Shown here piece after piece: positions 1-7,520 of a stretch of DNA of 15,605 nt. The notes under the pieces were generated by a model that saw only the letters and a program-made list of their open reading frames with translations, did no database searches and had not been told where the DNA came from. The number at the start of each line of letters is the position of its first letter. Position 1 is the first letter of the stretch. The translations under genes were made by a program, and so were the position numbers. This DNA is from Bacteroidota bacterium (GTDB lineage: Bacteria > Bacteroidota > Bacteroidia > 2-12-FULL-35-15), in NCBI GenBank assembly GCA_026391935.1, contig JAPLDC010000114.1, positions 1-15,605 on the forward strand. The letters run 5' to 3'.

Positions 1-2
1 AA

Positions 3-929
3 ACAATGATATTCTATGTTTTTGCTGTTCTGTTCGCAATTTTCGGATTGTATGTTTTCGATAAAATGCGTACGCGTAAATTAAAGATTGTGAAGAAAAT
101 ATTGGAAGAAAAAGTTGACGAACGTACCGAAGAGCTCGCAATAAAAAATGCTGAATTAGCTGAGAAGAATAAAGACATAACAGACAGTATCCGATACGCA
201 AAAAGAATTCAAGAGGCTATTCTTCCACCTGAGCATGTAATTAAAAATGCTTTTCAGAATTCATTCGTATTTTCGAAACCGAAAGATATTGTAAGCGGTG
301 ATTTCTATTGGTTAGAAAAAAAGGAAGACGAAATCTTGTTTGCTGCTGTAGATTGCACAGGACACGGTGTTCCCGGAGCATTAATGAGTATTGTCGGTTC
401 AAATATTTTAAATCAGGCTGTTCATGAAAACATTGCGATTATTCCCGCTAGACTGCTGGATAAATTAAACAAAGGAGTAAGTGAAACCTTAAATCAAACT
501 TCAGAAGATACGAAGTTGCGAGATGGGATGGATATTGCTTTGTGTTCCATCAATTTTAAATCGATGGAATTGCAGTATGCCGGGGCTTATAATCCTTTGT
601 TAATTATTCGTGGCAAAGAATTAATTGAAGTAAAAGCAGATAACATTGCCATTGGAAGCTACACAGAAACTCAGCAACAACATTACACCAACCATATTAT
701 TCCTCTTCAAAAAGGAGATACAATATATATTTTCTCTGACGGTTTTGCAGATCAGTTCGGTGGACCCGATGGTAAAAAATTTAAGTTAACACAGTTCAAA
801 ACGATGCTTATGAATTTGAATGGTGTTTCTATGGATCAGCAAAAAATTGCATTGGCGCGCTCTATTGATGAATGGAGAGGAGTTTTACAACAAGTGGATG
901 ATATGTTGGTGATCGGGGTTAGGGTATAA
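3..929 (+). CDS. SpoIIE-family PP2C serine phosphatase, C-terminal part (truncated by window edge)
   Basis: The visible part starts with a hydrophobic segment (about residues 1-19 counting from the ATG at position 6), then a charged heptad-rich coiled coil (about 28-62, ILEEKVDERTEELAIKN) and a SpoIIE/PP2C phosphatase domain (about 85-307). Domain marks are SGDFYW, the metal-binding AVDCTGHGVPGALMS, SDGFADQFGG and the terminal DDMLVIGVRV. In Bacteroidota this membrane helix-coiled coil-SpoIIE module is usually the C-terminal half of a larger sensor with an extracytoplasmic propeller/Y_Y_Y or TPR region. The frame is open to the window edge (codon at 3-5), so I think the ATG at 6 is internal and the gene begins upstream. 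Expected role: metal-dependent dephosphorylation of a Ser/Thr-phosphorylated regulator in response to an envelope signal; the partner is not visible here. Confidence 0.85.
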   Translation, partial: TMIFYVFAVLFAIFGLYVFDKMRTRKLKIVKKILEEKVDERTEELAIKNAELAEKNKDITDSIRYAKRIQEAILPPEHVIKNAFQNSFVFSKPKDIVSGDFYWLEKKEDEILFAAVDCTGHGVPGALMSIVGSNILNQAVHENIAIIPARLLDKLNKGVSETLNQTSEDTKLRDGMDIALCSINFKSMELQYAGAYNPLLIIRGKELIEVKADNIAIGSYTETQQQHYTNHIIPLQKGDTIYIFSDGFADQFGGPDGKKFKLTQFKTMLMNLNGVSMDQQKIALARSIDEWRGVLQQVDDMLVIGVRV

Positions 930-1041
930 TTAAATTAATTGAAAAACATATTTTAAATTAACAAAAGTGGAACAGTAAGCACTCTAAAAAAAGGGCGTCA
1001 CCGAAAAGCCATAAGAGTAGGATAATCAAAAATTTAATTTA

Positions 1042-1260
1042 ATGGAACAACAAAATCAACCTGAAAAAGAAGTTATTTCCAAAGGCTCGAAAGTGTTTAT
1101 AATTGCATCTCTTTTGATTTATATTGCTGCAATGATCTTTGTAGGTTTTTTTACAAGTGAAACCATCAACGTCACAGGATTAATCAGAATGTCTGTTATA
1201 TTAATCGCAAGTATTATTACAATGATAATAAGCTTAAAGAAAAAAAATCAAAAATGGTAA
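1042..1260 (+). CDS. Small two-helix membrane protein, unknown function
   Basis: A 72-residue protein I do not recognise. It has a charged N-terminus (MEQQNQPEKEVISKGSK), a hydrophobic helix at about residues 18-38, a short polar turn containing TSETINVTG, a second helix at about 46-65 and a lysine-rich tail ending KKKNQKW. By the positive-inside rule both ends should face the cytoplasm with a short periplasmic hairpin. It starts 112 bp after the phosphatase gene on the same strand and is followed by a terminator-like hairpin at 1305-1343, which supports a real transcription unit. There is no clear Shine-Dalgarno sequence before the ATG, which is normal in Bacteroidota. Confidence 0.6.
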   Translation: MEQQNQPEKEVISKGSKVFIIASLLIYIAAMIFVGFFTSETINVTGLIRMSVILIASIITMIISLKKKNQKW

Positions 1261-1304
1261 GCCCATTTTCTTTGTATGATTGAATATATTTATAATTAGG
1301 AAAA

Positions 1305-1343
1305 GCGGACTGTTGCTATAAAACAGCCGCATCCTGATTTTTT
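1305..1343 (+). terminator. Intrinsic terminator after the small membrane protein
   Basis: Stem GCGG(A)CTGTT pairs with AACAGCCGC across a short loop, with one bulged A. A T-run (ATTTTTT) follows about 8 nt after the stem. It lies 45 bp beyond the stop of the 72-residue gene. Confidence 0.6.
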
Positions 1344-1501
1344 CACAAATGCTCTCCTTCCAAATATACTCCATCACAATGAGACAAATTCTCTTTTATA
1401 TCTGACCACAATAATTCGTAGGCAGAATATCAATCCCAAAATTGATCTTTATTTGGGTCCGGATTATATATATTGATAGGAATATGGATGTGAGAACTAG
1501 G
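1343..1501 (-). pseudogene. Short decayed coding remnant with internal TGA
   Basis: The 1261-1565 stretch has no intact gene. Read on the minus strand, 1501-1343 is one frame of 53 codons with a single internal stop (TGA at 1430-1432). It yields HIPINIYNPDPNKDQFWD, stop, then YSAYELLWSDIKENLSHC continuing to a natural-looking end GEHL and a TGA at 1343-1345. The composition (Trp, Asp, Glu, His, aromatic residues) is more protein-like than expected for AT-rich spacer. The stop sits where a Trp (TGG) would be a one-base change away. I do not recognise the family. Upstream of 1501 the frame is closed by stops, so only a C-terminal scrap would remain. Chance openness of a short frame is the main alternative. 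Confidence 0.3.
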
Positions 1502-1565
1502 TTATGTTTCACATAATTAACTATAGAAAAAAATTTTTACCGTTGGGGAGGAAACGTTACTTGAA

Positions 1566-4055
1566 CTACATTCCTATATCCCCACCTCCGTTATCGCCTC
1601 CACCATTATTTTGTTTATCGGATCGCGATTTTTTGGTTTCTGACATTTTCCCAAAACGGTAACTGAATGTAAGTGTTGCTATGCGTGATTCTCTTTTTCT
1701 AGTCATTTCTAAATAAAAGGTAGGGTCATTATTGCCAATGATCGCCATTTTACGTGAATCTGTTAAATCGTTGATGTTTAAACTCAAAGTTGCATTTTTG
1801 AAAATCTCTTTCTTCAGGCCAAGGTCCATTGAAAACATGGCATTCACTTCTCCCTGCAATGTTGCAGTAGGTCCGTTATAATTAGCAGTAAACTGAATAT
1901 CCATGTTTTTCCAAACACGCATATTGGATAACAGCTTAATGATATAACTTAAATTTTCATTTTGCAAATCTCCTTGCACATTACTTCCGTCAATTTTTGT
2001 TTCAAATCCATTCGCACTGAAAGTGATATTCCACCATTTAGTGATATCTTCTTTTAAGATCAGCTCGACACCATAAGACTGTGATTTATTTAGGTTAATG
2101 AATGTGTTAAACGAAGTGGTACTATCCGAAAGGATTTTGTAGCGTTGCATAACACCATCAGTCTCTCGGAAATAAAGGGTTGAAGTCAGAACTCCTTTGG
2201 TAAAATATTTCAAATAACTCAATTCGTAAGAATTAATGTATTCCGGTTTTAAATATGGATTACCAAAACGAATATTATATGGGTCGGAATAATCTCTGAA
2301 AGGATTCAAAGATCTAGTATTTGGCCTATTAATCCTTCTGCTATAACTAATTTGAAGTTCTTGTTCCTTTTTAAGCTTTTGGGACAAATGCACAGACGGA
2401 AAAAGATTAAAATAATTATAAGTATACTTTTCATTTGCGGTAACAGAATTTGAAATAGTATTCGCGTCCTCAGCTCTTAATCCCAATTGGTATCCGAAAC
2501 TTTTTATTGCTCCCGAAAATGTGGAATACGCCGCATAAATATTTTCGGTATAAATAAAGTTATTACTCAAATTAGAATCAACAACAAAGTTGTCGGTAGT
2601 ATAATTATAAACCTCAGAAACAAAGTCGCTGCCGATCATTCTCAAGGTTGTTTTTGCTCCCAACTCTAGCTTCATTTGATTTTTCAATGGTTGAACATAA
2701 TCGACCTGCGCAGAAGTGATTGTGTTTTTTGTTTTTGTGTCCGTGTTTTGTCTAAATGGTGTTGAATTTTTTGGATAATACTTTAAAGCATAATCCCTCT
2801 CAGAAAAACTTTCAAGAGATTTACCTGAAGCATCTGAATAGGTGGCATCAAAAACTAATTCCTGCTTCGGTTTCGTATATGATTTTCGATAATTAATGTT
2901 GTAGTCCATGCTGGTTGGAACTTCACTTTTAGTATTGTCTCGGGAATAGCTGGCGGAAGTAACATCATTATTATCTGCTTCGTAAAAATTTACCTCCTCA
3001 TTACTCTTTTCAGTTCCTGTGTTATACAAAACAGAAAATCCTAAAGTGTTTTTGTCATTCAAATAAAAATCCATTCCCGCTTTCACATTATGAGAAATGT
3101 TCTTATTCAGTTGGCTAGAATTTTGTCGCAAATAGAATGTTGTATCAGTCATCAGGTTTTTTCTCATAGTCAAACCGCTACCTGTCCTATTGTTAGAACG
3201 AAAGCCATAATTTGCATATACATTGATCTTGGAATTTCGATAACTGATATTCCCTGAAGCGTTGTATTTGTCGCCTGTTCCTACACCAGCACTAACTGAA
3301 CCGTTAAACCCATTCAATTTATTTTTCTTGGTAATGATATTTATGATTCCTGACATTCCATCCGGATCGTATTTGGCAGAAGGGTTTGTAATCAACTCAA
3401 TACTTTCAATGCTGCTTGCCGGAATTTGTTGCAGTATGGCAGCGCGACTTGAACCTGTTATTCCGGATGGTTTTCCATCGACCAAAACAGTTACGTTTCC
3501 ACTTCCACGCAAACTGATATTTCCATCAATGTCTACAGAAACGCTTGGAATGCTTTGTAATACATCAGTAGCAGAGCCTCCCTCGCTTACAATACTCTTT
3601 TCAACATTAAATATTTTTCTATCTATCCCCATTTGAAAGGTATTCTTATCCGAACTCACCTCCACCTCATTTAATTGTTCCGTGTTGCTTTTTAATTTTA
3701 TCTGCCCAAGATCTATTTCCACCGACCTCGGACGAATAGCAATCGTATCAATCACGAGTTGCTTGTATCCGATAAAATTAATTTTCATGAAGTATCTTCC
3801 GAAAGGCAATTCTGAAAGTAAAAACTCTCCCTTACTTCCGGCAACAACGACATTTACCAAGCTTGAATCCTTCATTTTATACAATGCAATGGTTGCAAAC
3901 TCAACAGTTTGTTTTGTTTTGCTATCCGTAATAATTCCTTTTATTTTTCCGATGGCGGGAGCATTTCCGTCTTGAGGAAATTGTCTGTTTTGAGAAAATA
4001 CAACTACAGAAGAGAAAAAGAAACTAATAAATAGTATACCTTTTTGTAAAGACAT
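1566..4055 (-). CDS. Outer-membrane beta-barrel family protein (TonB-receptor-like)
   Basis: An 829-residue protein. Residues 1-21 are a Sec signal peptide (KGILFISFFFSSVVVFSQ). Residues about 35-115 form a CarboxypepD_reg-like beta-sandwich (GKIKGIITDSKTKQTVEFATIALYKM onward, quoted in part). Residues about 130-240 are the plug (DVLQSIPSVSVDIDGNISLRG, then VLVDGKPSGI and ITNPSAKYDPDGMSGIINI). The rest to about 800 is a beta-barrel of alternating strands, with a hydrophilic Gly/Asp-rich tail (NNGGGDNGGGDIGM). This is the usual architecture of the Bacteroidota outer-membrane beta-barrel family related to TonB-dependent receptors; no SusD partner is adjacent, so the substrate cannot be inferred. 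The ATG at 4053-4055 is chosen because the signal peptide begins there and a TAnnTTTG promoter element lies just upstream. It appears to be a single-gene unit. Confidence 0.92.
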   Translation of the reverse strand: MSLQKGILFISFFFSSVVVFSQNRQFPQDGNAPAIGKIKGIITDSKTKQTVEFATIALYKMKDSSLVNVVVAGSKGEFLLSELPFGRYFMKINFIGYKQLVIDTIAIRPRSVEIDLGQIKLKSNTEQLNEVEVSSDKNTFQMGIDRKIFNVEKSIVSEGGSATDVLQSIPSVSVDIDGNISLRGSGNVTVLVDGKPSGITGSSRAAILQQIPASSIESIELITNPSAKYDPDGMSGIINIITKKNKLNGFNGSVSAGVGTGDKYNASGNISYRNSKINVYANYGFRSNNRTGSGLTMRKNLMTDTTFYLRQNSSQLNKNISHNVKAGMDFYLNDKNTLGFSVLYNTGTEKSNEEVNFYEADNNDVTSASYSRDNTKSEVPTSMDYNINYRKSYTKPKQELVFDATYSDASGKSLESFSERDYALKYYPKNSTPFRQNTDTKTKNTITSAQVDYVQPLKNQMKLELGAKTTLRMIGSDFVSEVYNYTTDNFVVDSNLSNNFIYTENIYAAYSTFSGAIKSFGYQLGLRAEDANTISNSVTANEKYTYNYFNLFPSVHLSQKLKKEQELQISYSRRINRPNTRSLNPFRDYSDPYNIRFGNPYLKPEYINSYELSYLKYFTKGVLTSTLYFRETDGVMQRYKILSDSTTSFNTFINLNKSQSYGVELILKEDITKWWNITFSANGFETKIDGSNVQGDLQNENLSYIIKLLSNMRVWKNMDIQFTANYNGPTATLQGEVNAMFSMDLGLKKEIFKNATLSLNINDLTDSRKMAIIGNNDPTFYLEMTRKRESRIATLTFSYRFGKMSETKKSRSDKQNNGGGDNGGGDIGM

Positions 4056-4076
4056 GCGGATTCAATTTTGTGTCCG

Positions 4077-4084
4077 CAAAAATA
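4077..4084 (-). promoter_or_regulatory. Bacteroidota -7 promoter element for the outer-membrane protein
   Basis: TATTTTTG on the minus strand matches TAnnTTTG exactly and lies 21 bp before the ATG at 4055. The expected -33 region falls inside the inverted repeat at 4093-4125. Confidence 0.5.
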
Positions 4085-4092
4085 CGAATTTA

Positions 4093-4125
4093 AATGCATG
4101 CAGAATAATTGATTCTGCATGCATT
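4093..4125 (-). terminator. 14-bp perfect inverted repeat between hom and the outer-membrane protein gene
   Basis: Arms 4093-4106 and 4112-4125 are perfectly complementary (core ATGCATGCAGAAT) around a 5-nt loop. It begins 19 bp after the hom stop codon. On the minus strand it is followed by TTAAATTCGTATTTTTG, an imperfect U-rich tail, so a terminator for hom is the simplest reading. It also covers the expected -33 region of the downstream promoter, so an operator is possible. Confidence 0.5.
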
Positions 4126-4144
4126 ATTGTTAATTATTTAGAAT

Positions 4145-5326
4145 TTAAAGTGCACAAACAAACAGTTTATTGTCGCGCTTATTGAAAATATTAAACAACG
4201 AGTTAAAATTCACATTGGCAATAATATAATTAGTATTTGCCGATTTGTATTCTTCCTCGATTGACAATATCTCCAGATCCTTCAGCTCCTCACGACTTTG
4301 AAAGCGGATATATACTTTTATCGGGAAATCATACTCGATCTGCTTGATCCCATCCTCGATCTTTATATTACCATTCAGCGCCTTTTTTAATTTTTTGTAG
4401 GCATATTTATAATCATAGGTTAATGCTGAGATGTCTGATAAAACCGCACTTCCTGTGGGGTGGCTTCCTGCACCTTTCCCTACAAAGGTTTGTTTACAAG
4501 AAAAAGCCCCTTCAACTTCTACAGCATTGTATTCATATAGAACATTATATAATTCACTTTCCCTATCAACAAAATGTGGCAATGAGTATGCTCTGTATTT
4601 GTCACCTACTTTTTGTGAAACACCCAACATTTTTATCCGTAGCCCTCGTTGTTTGGCATATAGAATATCATCATAACTGATATTTTGAATGCCAGTATTA
4701 AAAATATCATCTGGTTTCAATACGATACCAAAAGCATGAACAGTCAATAATAATGTTTTAAATTTTGTGTCAAACCCTGCAACATCGAGCCATGGATCAC
4801 TTTCTGCAAATCCATTTAATTGAGCATCTTTCAATACTTCAAGGTAATCTTTGTTCTCCAACTCCATACGTGTTAAAATGTAGTTACAGGTACCATTTAA
4901 GATCCCTTTTACACTACTTAATAATTCGTTATCGTAATATTCTTCCAGATTGCGGATGATAGGAATACTGCCACCTGCAGAGCCTTCATAGATCAATGCA
5001 ACATTGTTCTTTACCTGTAGCTGATACAACTCTTTGAAGTTTTCTGCCAACATTTTTTTATTCGCAGAAACAACATTCACACCATTGTTCATGGCATCAC
5101 GCACAATAGCAAACGCTTCATCAGCATTGTCAATTAGCTCAACGATCACATTCAAGCTTTTGCGTTTCAGAATTTCTTCTCTGTCGTATGTAAAAAAGTC
5201 AGCATCAATTTTTCGTTTTTTGTTTTTATCTTTTACACAAATCTTTTCGATGGTTGCTTTTAATCCTTGCGAATGATTTAATACATCGTACAAACCTTGA
5301 CCAACACAGCCAAAACCAAAATTTGT
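4145..5326 (-). CDS. hom: Homoserine dehydrogenase, missing its first residues and start codon
   Basis: Catalyses NAD(P)H-dependent reduction of aspartate semialdehyde to homoserine, the branch point to methionine and threonine. Visible motifs are the Rossmann glycine loop GFGCVGQG, SANKKMLAENF, GGSIPIIRNLEEYYDN, the signature GILNGTCNYILT, AESDPWLDVAGFDTKFK with the conserved acidic and Lys residues, and VGKGAGSHPTGSAVLSDIS. The C-terminal ~50 residues form a short extension. The frame is open from 5326, directly after an in-frame TAA (5327-5329). No ATG or GTG precedes the Rossmann loop; the first usable codon is TTG at 5291-5293, after the loop. About eight residues (first beta strand plus start) are therefore missing compared with normal family members. 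The upstream neighbour is a truncated cysH in a different frame, so this is a deletion junction or assembly error. A complete enzyme is not predicted from this sequence as written. Confidence 0.85.
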   Translation of the reverse strand, partial: TNFGFGCVGQGLYDVLNHSQGLKATIEKICVKDKNKKRKIDADFFTYDREEILKRKSLNVIVELIDNADEAFAIVRDAMNNGVNVVSANKKMLAENFKELYQLQVKNNVALIYEGSAGGSIPIIRNLEEYYDNELLSSVKGILNGTCNYILTRMELENKDYLEVLKDAQLNGFAESDPWLDVAGFDTKFKTLLLTVHAFGIVLKPDDIFNTGIQNISYDDILYAKQRGLRIKMLGVSQKVGDKYRAYSLPHFVDRESELYNVLYEYNAVEVEGAFSCKQTFVGKGAGSHPTGSAVLSDISALTYDYKYAYKKLKKALNGNIKIEDGIKQIEYDFPIKVYIRFQSREELKDLEILSIEEEYKSANTNYIIANVNFNSLFNIFNKRDNKLFVCAL

Positions 5327-5939
5327 TTACCCAGCGGCCACTTCTACCTTTTCCTGCTACTGTGCAATGAAAACAACCTACTGAACTATACCCTTGTGAA
5401 AGCAAAGGATGTTGGGGAAGAGCATTTGCTTTCATATGATCCTTAGCTTTAGCTTCATTTTGATCGATCAAAGGATAAAATTTAATGATGTCGTCTTTTT
5501 GCTCAAACACTTTTAAATTTTGGCGATGAGCACTTTGTGCCGACATTAACCCCGATACCCAAACATCATAATTTACTTTTATCTTATCGATGGGTTCCAC
5601 CTTATTTATTGAACAACACAGGTCGGGGTCGGTGTTCCAGGTTTTATCCTTTTGCGTAAAATTGTTTTTCCAGTCTTCAGGCTTCACGTCGACCACCTTT
5701 AGATTTAAAAGCCGGGTTAATGTTTCCTTGTATTCTATCGTTTCATTAAAATGATAGGTTGTATCTAAAAAATAAATTGTTTCATCCGGATTCACTTTAT
5801 GAAACAGATGCAAAAGATAAGCTGCTGTTGTTCCAAAGGAAGAGGTAAACAACACTTTATCAAAATCCTTATAAAGCTCTCGAATACGATCTTCCGGACT
5901 TAACAACAAATATTTTATATTTAATTCTTCTAGATCCAT
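5226..5939 (-). CDS. cysH: APS/PAPS reductase with C-terminus lost (3' end runs into hom out of frame)
   Basis: Reduces adenylylsulfate (APS) or PAPS to sulfite with thioredoxin. Residues 1-203 match the family: TSSFGTTAAYLLHL (nucleotide loop, 32-45), FLDTTYHFNETIEY (57-70), Cys108-Cys109 in DLCCSINKVEPI, WVSGLMSAQSAHR (127-139) and Cys189-x2-Cys192 in GCFHCT, then GRSGRW. The CC plus CxxC set is the [4Fe-4S] ligand pattern of APS reductases, so APS is the likelier substrate. In the family GRxGRW is followed by a short segment with the catalytic Cys (ECGLH). Here that segment is absent: residues 204-237 are hom DNA read in the wrong frame (VNKFWFWLCW onward). The catalytic cysteine is therefore gone and the encoded enzyme should be inactive. 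The start lies 2 bp after the TSUP gene stop, consistent with one operon. Confidence 0.85.
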   Translation of the reverse strand: MDLEELNIKYLLLSPEDRIRELYKDFDKVLFTSSFGTTAAYLLHLFHKVNPDETIYFLDTTYHFNETIEYKETLTRLLNLKVVDVKPEDWKNNFTQKDKTWNTDPDLCCSINKVEPIDKIKVNYDVWVSGLMSAQSAHRQNLKVFEQKDDIIKFYPLIDQNEAKAKDHMKANALPQHPLLSQGYSSVGCFHCTVAGKGRSGRWVNKFWFWLCWSRFVRCIKSFARIKSNHRKDLCKR

Positions 5940-5941
5940 TC

Positions 5942-7132
5942 CTATTTTAAGAAAGCGAAAATCAATGTTTTAAAACTCACAATTATTACTAACATTCCAA
6001 CCAAAATCAAACCCCATTTATTAGATATTTTCGTCGACATATAAATAGAAATTGGTGCTGCAATCATACTTCCAATAACCAATCCAAAAATAATATGCCA
6101 ATGACTCAATCCGATCATAGAAATAAATGTAACGGTACTTATCAATGCAACAAAAAATTTGGCCACATGAGAGGAGCCTATCGCATATCTGAAATTTCTT
6201 CCTCCCGCAATTAATGTAGTGGTTACAATAGGTCCCCAGCCTCCACCACCAACAGAATCCAAGAATCCTCCAATTAATGCAACAGGTTTGATTCGCTTTA
6301 TTTTTTTTCTCGTTTTAATGTGAAGGTTCAATGCTTTTCTAACAATCATAACACCAAGTATCAACGTGTAAATAGAAATAAATGGTTTTACAAAATTTAC
6401 ATAATCTTTACTGATATATGAGATTGTAAATGCTCCGACAATGGCTCCAATAGCTCCCGGAATCAATAGTGTCCGAAATAATTTATTATTCACATTTTTA
6501 TAACGCATATAAACCAGCGAAGATGTTCCTGTAGTAAATATTTCTGACGCATGCATACTTGCACTTGCAACAGCGGGCGTAATTGCAGGTATTCCAAGGC
6601 TCATTAAAAAAGTAGTAACAGTCACTCCATAAGCCATTCCAAAAGCACCATCAATCATTTGAGCAACAAATCCCCCCAAAATATAAAGCAAAATAGAGGA
6701 ATCAACACTTGAAGCCAGATCAGTAAAATACCTACCAATTGTTTTTAAAGGCAACAATGTAAAAAACAGATGCCCTACCAGCATTAAGGCGATCACAGAC
6801 ATTGCGTATAATACCACAAACAAAATTTGTTTTTTCATTTGTTTTTTCACCGCTTCCTTCTCTTCAATTAAAATCGCAGTTACCTTATTCAGTTCTTTTA
6901 CTTTTTTTGTAAAATCGCCTTTTAACTGACTGCGTAATACGTTAAGGTTATCAATACTTTGCTGCGTATCAACAGGTAGTGCATCATTAAAAACCTCCTT
7001 TAATCGCTTCGCCAGTGTAGGTGATTTCCCATTGGTAGAGATCGCTATTTTTAAATCTCCTTTCTGAACAATGGAACCCAAATAAAAATCACACATATCA
7101 GGAGTGTCTGCCACATTTACTAGTATCTTTAG
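5942..7132 (-). CDS. TSUP (TauE/SafE) transporter with Met8-like C-terminal part at its N-terminus; 5' end disrupted
   Basis: The frame is open from 7132, directly after an in-frame TAA (7133-7135). It starts inside a siroheme-synthase Met8/CysG domain: LKILVNVADTPDMCDFYLGS, then QKGDLKIAISTNGKSPTLAKRLKE. The conserved Asp of the NVAD motif is retained. A charged linker follows, then about eight hydrophobic segments of a TSUP permease, with GGFVAQMIDGAFGMAYGV in the first half and GGFLDSVGGGGWGPIVTT in the second. TSUP proteins export or import sulfite, sulfate or organosulfonates; in this cluster a sulfur oxyanion is likely. Fusion of a Met8 domain to a TSUP transporter is, as I recall, common in Flavobacteriia, where the intact protein is about 490 residues. 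The only candidate start here is the GTG at 7112-7114, which codes the conserved Val of NVAD, so I consider this the 3' part of a broken gene whose 5' part is at 7098-7307. Confidence 0.8.
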   Translation of the reverse strand, partial: LKILVNVADTPDMCDFYLGSIVQKGDLKIAISTNGKSPTLAKRLKEVFNDALPVDTQQSIDNLNVLRSQLKGDFTKKVKELNKVTAILIEEKEAVKKQMKKQILFVVLYAMSVIALMLVGHLFFTLLPLKTIGRYFTDLASSVDSSILLYILGGFVAQMIDGAFGMAYGVTVTTFLMSLGIPAITPAVASASMHASEIFTTGTSSLVYMRYKNVNNKLFRTLLIPGAIGAIVGAFTISYISKDYVNFVKPFISIYTLILGVMIVRKALNLHIKTRKKIKRIKPVALIGGFLDSVGGGGWGPIVTTTLIAGGRNFRYAIGSSHVAKFFVALISTVTFISMIGLSHWHIIFGLVIGSMIAAPISIYMSTKISNKWGLILVGMLVIIVSFKTLIFAFLK

Positions 7133-7307
7133 TTATTTCGGGTAAAACCTCTTTTGCTACCAATGTTATTTTGGTATCCGGACTATTATTTAAAATAGCT
7201 GAAATTTTTTCCAAACCGATCTTTCCACCTCCAACAATCAAAACATGCATATGCTCTAATTTTAAGAAGATGGGAAATAAAGGATTTGTTGAAGTGTTCT
7301 TATTCAT
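7098..7307 (-). pseudogene. N-terminal fragment of Met8-type precorrin-2 dehydrogenase/ferrochelatase domain
   Basis: Residues 1-58 match the start of a siroheme-synthase Met8 domain: NPLFPIFLKLEHMHVLIVGG with NAD-binding loop GGGKIG (26-31), GLEKISAILNN and ITLVAKEVLPEI. The family then has about 45-50 residues (second half of the Rossmann fold, with an ATxxxxxN motif) before LVNVAD. Those are missing, and the frame changes: the ORF ends in TKDTSKCGRHS followed by TGA. The rest of the domain continues in another frame from 7132. The activity, oxidation of precorrin-2 and iron insertion to give siroheme, would be needed by the sulfite reductase in the same cluster. The ATG at 7305-7307 is supported by the promoter element just upstream. 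Confidence 0.75.
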
Positions 7308-7314
7308 GACAATG

Positions 7315-7322
7315 CGAAATTA
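7315..7322 (-). promoter_or_regulatory. Possible -7 promoter element for the Met8-TSUP/cysH/hom unit
   Basis: TAATTTCG on the minus strand is one mismatch from TAnnTTTG and lies 8 bp before the ATG at 7307, implying a very short leader. A separate promoter fits the 213-bp gap to cobA (7308-7520), which otherwise holds only AT-rich spacer and the 14-bp direct repeats at 7374 and 7438. Confidence 0.35.
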
Positions 7323-7373
7323 GCGTTTTTGTTAGCTTCCTGTTGAAACTATGTTAATTTCTATTTTTAAAAT

Positions 7374-7451
7374 TGTTTAACTATTGTTTATAAATCGCTT
7401 TAATACACTTTTAAACTCCTATAAGCTATTTATATACTGTTTAACTATTGT
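7374..7451. repeat. Pair of 14-bp direct repeats TGTTTAACTATTGT
   Basis: Exact copies at 7374-7387 and 7438-7451, 64 bp apart, in the non-coding gap between cobA and the Met8 fragment. They could be regulator sites for the unit starting at 7307, or chance in AT-rich DNA. Confidence 0.45.
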
Positions 7452-7520
7452 CATTTACAAATACTTAAAACAAGCTCAAATAAAGGCCCTTATTGCTAAT
7501 CAACATCTTAAATGTACATT

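Noticed and set aside
3262..3636. 124-codon plus-strand ORF inside the outer-membrane protein gene
   Set aside because: Antisense shadow of a clearly coding gene; no recognisable domain.
4423..5276. Several plus-strand ORFs of 64-85 codons inside hom
   Set aside because: Shadows of hom on the opposite strand with no start context or domain.
5316..5330. Programmed +1 frameshift (slip on TTTT) producing a CysH-Hom fusion
   Set aside because: The fusion would still lack the catalytic ECGLH of CysH and the first beta strand of Hom, so a deletion or assembly error is more likely than functional recoding.
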